A stretch of 64,000 bases of DNA. Source: Microcaldota archaeon. Lineage in GTDB: Archaea > Micrarchaeota > Micrarchaeia > Micrarchaeales > Micrarchaeaceae. The notes under the pieces are model-generated. The model saw nothing but the letters and a program-made list of their open reading frames with translations. It was not told the DNA's origin and made no database searches. The translations under genes were made by a program, and so were the position numbers. Positions 62,044 to 64,000 of the stretch are shown here, piece after piece. Positions within the stretch are counted from its first letter, which is position 1. Each line of letters starts with the position of its first letter. The DNA lies in assembly GCA_021818545.1 (NCBI GenBank), contig JAKATX010000004.1:1-64000 (forward strand). The letters are read 5' to 3'.

Positions 62044-63690
62044 TTGGAAGTCTTCTCAATATCGCAGAGTAGGCAAGACCTAGATAGGATAGCCCGCATT
62101 ATGGACATATTGGCCAAATTCGAGGTGGGCCAGCTTGCAGATCGGCTGAGGCTGGGCGAACGGCTTCCCATAAGGAAGCCCAAGCAAAAGGCCTTGCCAG
62201 AACTTGTATACAAAACGCCGCAGGAGAGGCTTAGGATGATGCTCGAGGAATTGGGCACGACATTCGTAAAGTTCGGCCAGCTCCTTAGCACCAGAGCCGA
62301 CATAATGGGCAAGGATTATGCAGAAGAGCTGGCAAAGCTACAGGACAGCATGAGCCCGTTTCCCACTGAGCAGGCAAAGCGCATAATAAAGGAGGAGCTT
62401 GGCAAGTCCACCGATGAGCTGTTCTCCGAGTTCGATAACCAGCCCCTTGCATCGGCATCCGTAGGCCAGGTGTACAAGGCAGTGCTGAAAGGTGGCAAGA
62501 AGGTCGTGGTAAAGATCCAGCGCCCTGGCATAGAGCTAACCATAAAGGAAGACCTTAGGATAATGCATTATCTGGCAAAGATGGCCCAGAAGCACATACC
62601 GGAAAGCAGGAAGTACGATCCGGTATACCTTGTCGATGAATTCGACAGGTCCATAATGAAGGAGCTTAACTTCCTAAGGGAAGCCACAAGCGCAAGGAGG
62701 CTGAAAGACAACCTAAAGGACGATAAGGGCGTCTACATACCTACAGTTTATGATAACCTTTCTACAAAGAAAGTCCTGATAATGGAGGAGGTTGACGGCA
62801 CTCCGCTTTCGAGGGTCATAACATCAAAGTCAGAAAAATTCAATAAGAAAGAGATAGCACGTAAATGCGCAAGGCTATTCTTCAGGATGGTGCTGGTTGA
62901 CAGGTTCTACCATGCAGATATGCATCCTGGAAACGTAATGGTGCTGAATCACGGGGTCATATGCCTGCTGGACTTCGGCAGGATAAACTCGATAGATAAG
63001 GAAGCCATAGACGCGCTGTTCAAGCTGGCCTACTACGCCGTCCAGGACAACGTAAACGGCATGGTAGAGCACATGCTGCGTACCGGCATGGCCGTGGAGA
63101 AGTCACAGATGCAATCATTCAAGGCTGACATATCAGACGTACTTGATGCGTACTACAACAAGAATATCGTGCGGGTGAAGCTGGGCCAGATGCTGTCCGA
63201 TCTTAGCACTGTGCTATCCAAATATGACATAAACAGGCCTAGGGAAACCGAGGAATTGGCGCGTTCAATGCTCATAATCGAGGGCGCCTGCACGGAGCTC
63301 GATCCTGAATTCAACATGGCGGAGGAATTCAATCCATATGCCGAGCGACTTTTCCCAAAAGACTTTGACACCCAGCAGCTAGTCGACATACTAAAGGAAG
63401 ACTTCCTGGAAATCGAGTACATGGCAAGGAGCTTCCCTGCTGCCCTTAGGGACTTAATGAAGAGGCTGGAGGACGGCAAGCTCAAGATAGAGCTGGAGCA
63501 CAAGGATCTGATGGCGTTCTCGGACGACCTGGACAGGATAAGCGACAAGATGTCCGTGGCCGTGATAGTTGCAGCACTAATAGTCGGGTCGTCTCTGGTG
63601 CTTCGCGTGGATGCGATGCTTGGTCTGGTGGGTTTCTTCATCAGCATCCTACTCGGCCTATGGCTTGCGATAAAGATAATACTGTACTGA
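62044..63690 (+). CDS. UbiB/ABC1/ADCK atypical kinase family protein
   Basis: 548 residues from TTG 62044 (GGTG 6 nt upstream); GTG 62035 is an alternative. Family marks: KxGQ in FVKFGQLLSTRAD, the Ala-rich ASASVGQVYKA, VVKIQRPG, HADMHPGNVMV and LLDFGRI. Two C-terminal membrane helices (VAVIVAALIVGSSLVLRVDA, LVGFFISILLGLWLAIKIIL) anchor it. Members support quinone or isoprenoid-lipid metabolism through ATPase activity. Confidence 0.92.
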   Translation: MEVFSISQSRQDLDRIARIMDILAKFEVGQLADRLRLGERLPIRKPKQKALPELVYKTPQERLRMMLEELGTTFVKFGQLLSTRADIMGKDYAEELAKLQDSMSPFPTEQAKRIIKEELGKSTDELFSEFDNQPLASASVGQVYKAVLKGGKKVVVKIQRPGIELTIKEDLRIMHYLAKMAQKHIPESRKYDPVYLVDEFDRSIMKELNFLREATSARRLKDNLKDDKGVYIPTVYDNLSTKKVLIMEEVDGTPLSRVITSKSEKFNKKEIARKCARLFFRMVLVDRFYHADMHPGNVMVLNHGVICLLDFGRINSIDKEAIDALFKLAYYAVQDNVNGMVEHMLRTGMAVEKSQMQSFKADISDVLDAYYNKNIVRVKLGQMLSDLSTVLSKYDINRPRETEELARSMLIIEGACTELDPEFNMAEEFNPYAERLFPKDFDTQQLVDILKEDFLEIEYMARSFPAALRDLMKRLEDGKLKIELEHKDLMAFSDDLDRISDKMSVAVIVAALIVGSSLVLRVDAMLGLVGFFISILLGLWLAIKIILY

Positions 63691-63715
63691 TGATACGCTT
63701 AAACGGGTGAAAAAC

Positions 63716-64000
63716 ATGGCGAAATCAAAAAAGAACACGGCAGAAAAGGATGTGGACAAGCTGGTCAGGCAGGGCATAGAGTTCGGCTTCGGTGTCGCAT
63801 CAATCACCGTAAAAGCCCTCAACAAGGCATTGGACGACCTTGAGAAGGAAGGGAAGCTGGACAAGAAGGACAGCGAAAAGCTGGTCCTCGAGACCGTGAA
63901 GAAGTACGAAAAGGAATGCGACAAATACGTCAAGGACGTGAAGGCCCAGCTTGACAAGGCGAAGAAGTCCATGCCTAAGCTGTCAAAGAAGGAACTCAGC
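63716..64000 (+). CDS. helical coiled-coil protein, phasin-like (partial, runs off window)
   Basis: The first 95 codons are present with no stop. MAKSKKNTAEKDVDKLVRQG and KALDDLEKEGKLDKKDSEKL, then long Lys/Glu helices, resemble the polyhydroxyalkanoate-granule-associated (phasin-like) proteins that often follow ubiB in bacteria. GGTG lies 6 nt upstream of ATG. In this setting it may bind the UbiB partner or a membrane surface. Identity is tentative. Confidence 0.6.
   Translation, partial: MAKSKKNTAEKDVDKLVRQGIEFGFGVASITVKALNKALDDLEKEGKLDKKDSEKLVLETVKKYEKECDKYVKDVKAQLDKAKKSMPKLSKKELS

Noticed and set aside
1-64000. CRISPR array, rRNA genes or a replication origin
   Set aside because: No regularly spaced repeats, no rRNA-like sequence and no Orc1/Cdc6 gene or origin-box cluster were seen.

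Overview
The window comes from an archaeon, most likely a small-genome DPANN lineage close to Micrarchaeota (ARMAN type). Evidence: an A-type ATP synthase operon, archaeal LonB, topoisomerase VI subunit A, GatD/GatE, Rpb4-type RpoF, ribosomal proteins S19e/L21e/L31e/L39e/LX, aIF6, prefoldin alpha, FtsY, a TBP-family protein, intron-bearing tRNAs with an RtcB ligase, and class III (archaeal) pilins with the SAMEYLVTYGWA pattern. Genes are tightly packed, ATA is the favoured Ile codon, and many starts follow a GGTG-N5/6-ATG pattern. The lineage assignment is inference; no rRNA is present.

Layout. 1-286: a cluster of abutting hairpins behind a TATA box (candidate ncRNA). 287-4672: LonB, Top6A and a VirB11-type secretion ATPase. 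4816-5461: tRNA-Gly(TCC), a double B-box-like zinc-finger protein and an intron-containing tRNA-Met. 5841-10876: a membrane-tethered wHTH/DUF4382 regulator with a MacB-like ABC exporter and a CARDB-like surface protein. 11083-13137: a helical hypothetical and RtcB. 13292-22083: ATP synthase operon H-I-K-E-C-F-A-B-(MazG)-D plus a 41-aa membrane peptide. 22186-23690: a graveyard of YVTN beta-propeller gene remnants and a broken IS200 TnpA. 23826-26988: two paralogous pilins, one extended into a large adhesin. 27016-29809: MoxR, RpoF, DUF655, L21e and a single-repeat TBP. 29872-36850: a beta-oxidation block (two enoyl-CoA hydratases, two thiolase-family proteins, hydroxyacyl-CoA dehydrogenase, DUF35 protein, acyl-CoA dehydrogenase).

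36856-44479 is an accessory island downstream of tRNA-Leu(TAA): a truncated TnpB, a frameshifted tyrosine integrase, a second integrase fragment, and at least three extra copies of the tRNA-Leu 3' end in the same orientation, between which lie different cargo genes (antiporter; SprT/AN1/cupredoxin fusion; two secreted proteins; a VOC protein). This looks like repeated site-specific integration at one tRNA.

44493-64000 returns to core genome: PAC2 protein, a two-repeat small protein, a tail-anchored double wHTH, the S19e-PDCD5-L39e-L31e-aIF6-LX-prefoldin-FtsY cluster with a small CDGSH Fe-S protein, a G-motif-less EF-Tu relative, a methylthiotransferase, GatD-GatE, an M24 peptidase, Nre, a bacterial-type CoaD, a DUF218 protein and UbiB followed by a partial coiled-coil gene.

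Most notable: the one-repeat TBP, the layered tRNA-Leu island, a tRNA-Met whose G19-C56 tertiary pair seems swapped to U19-A56, an ABC ATPase that appears to start at AUA, and 155-bp plus 50-bp gene-conversion tracts between two enoyl-CoA hydratases.
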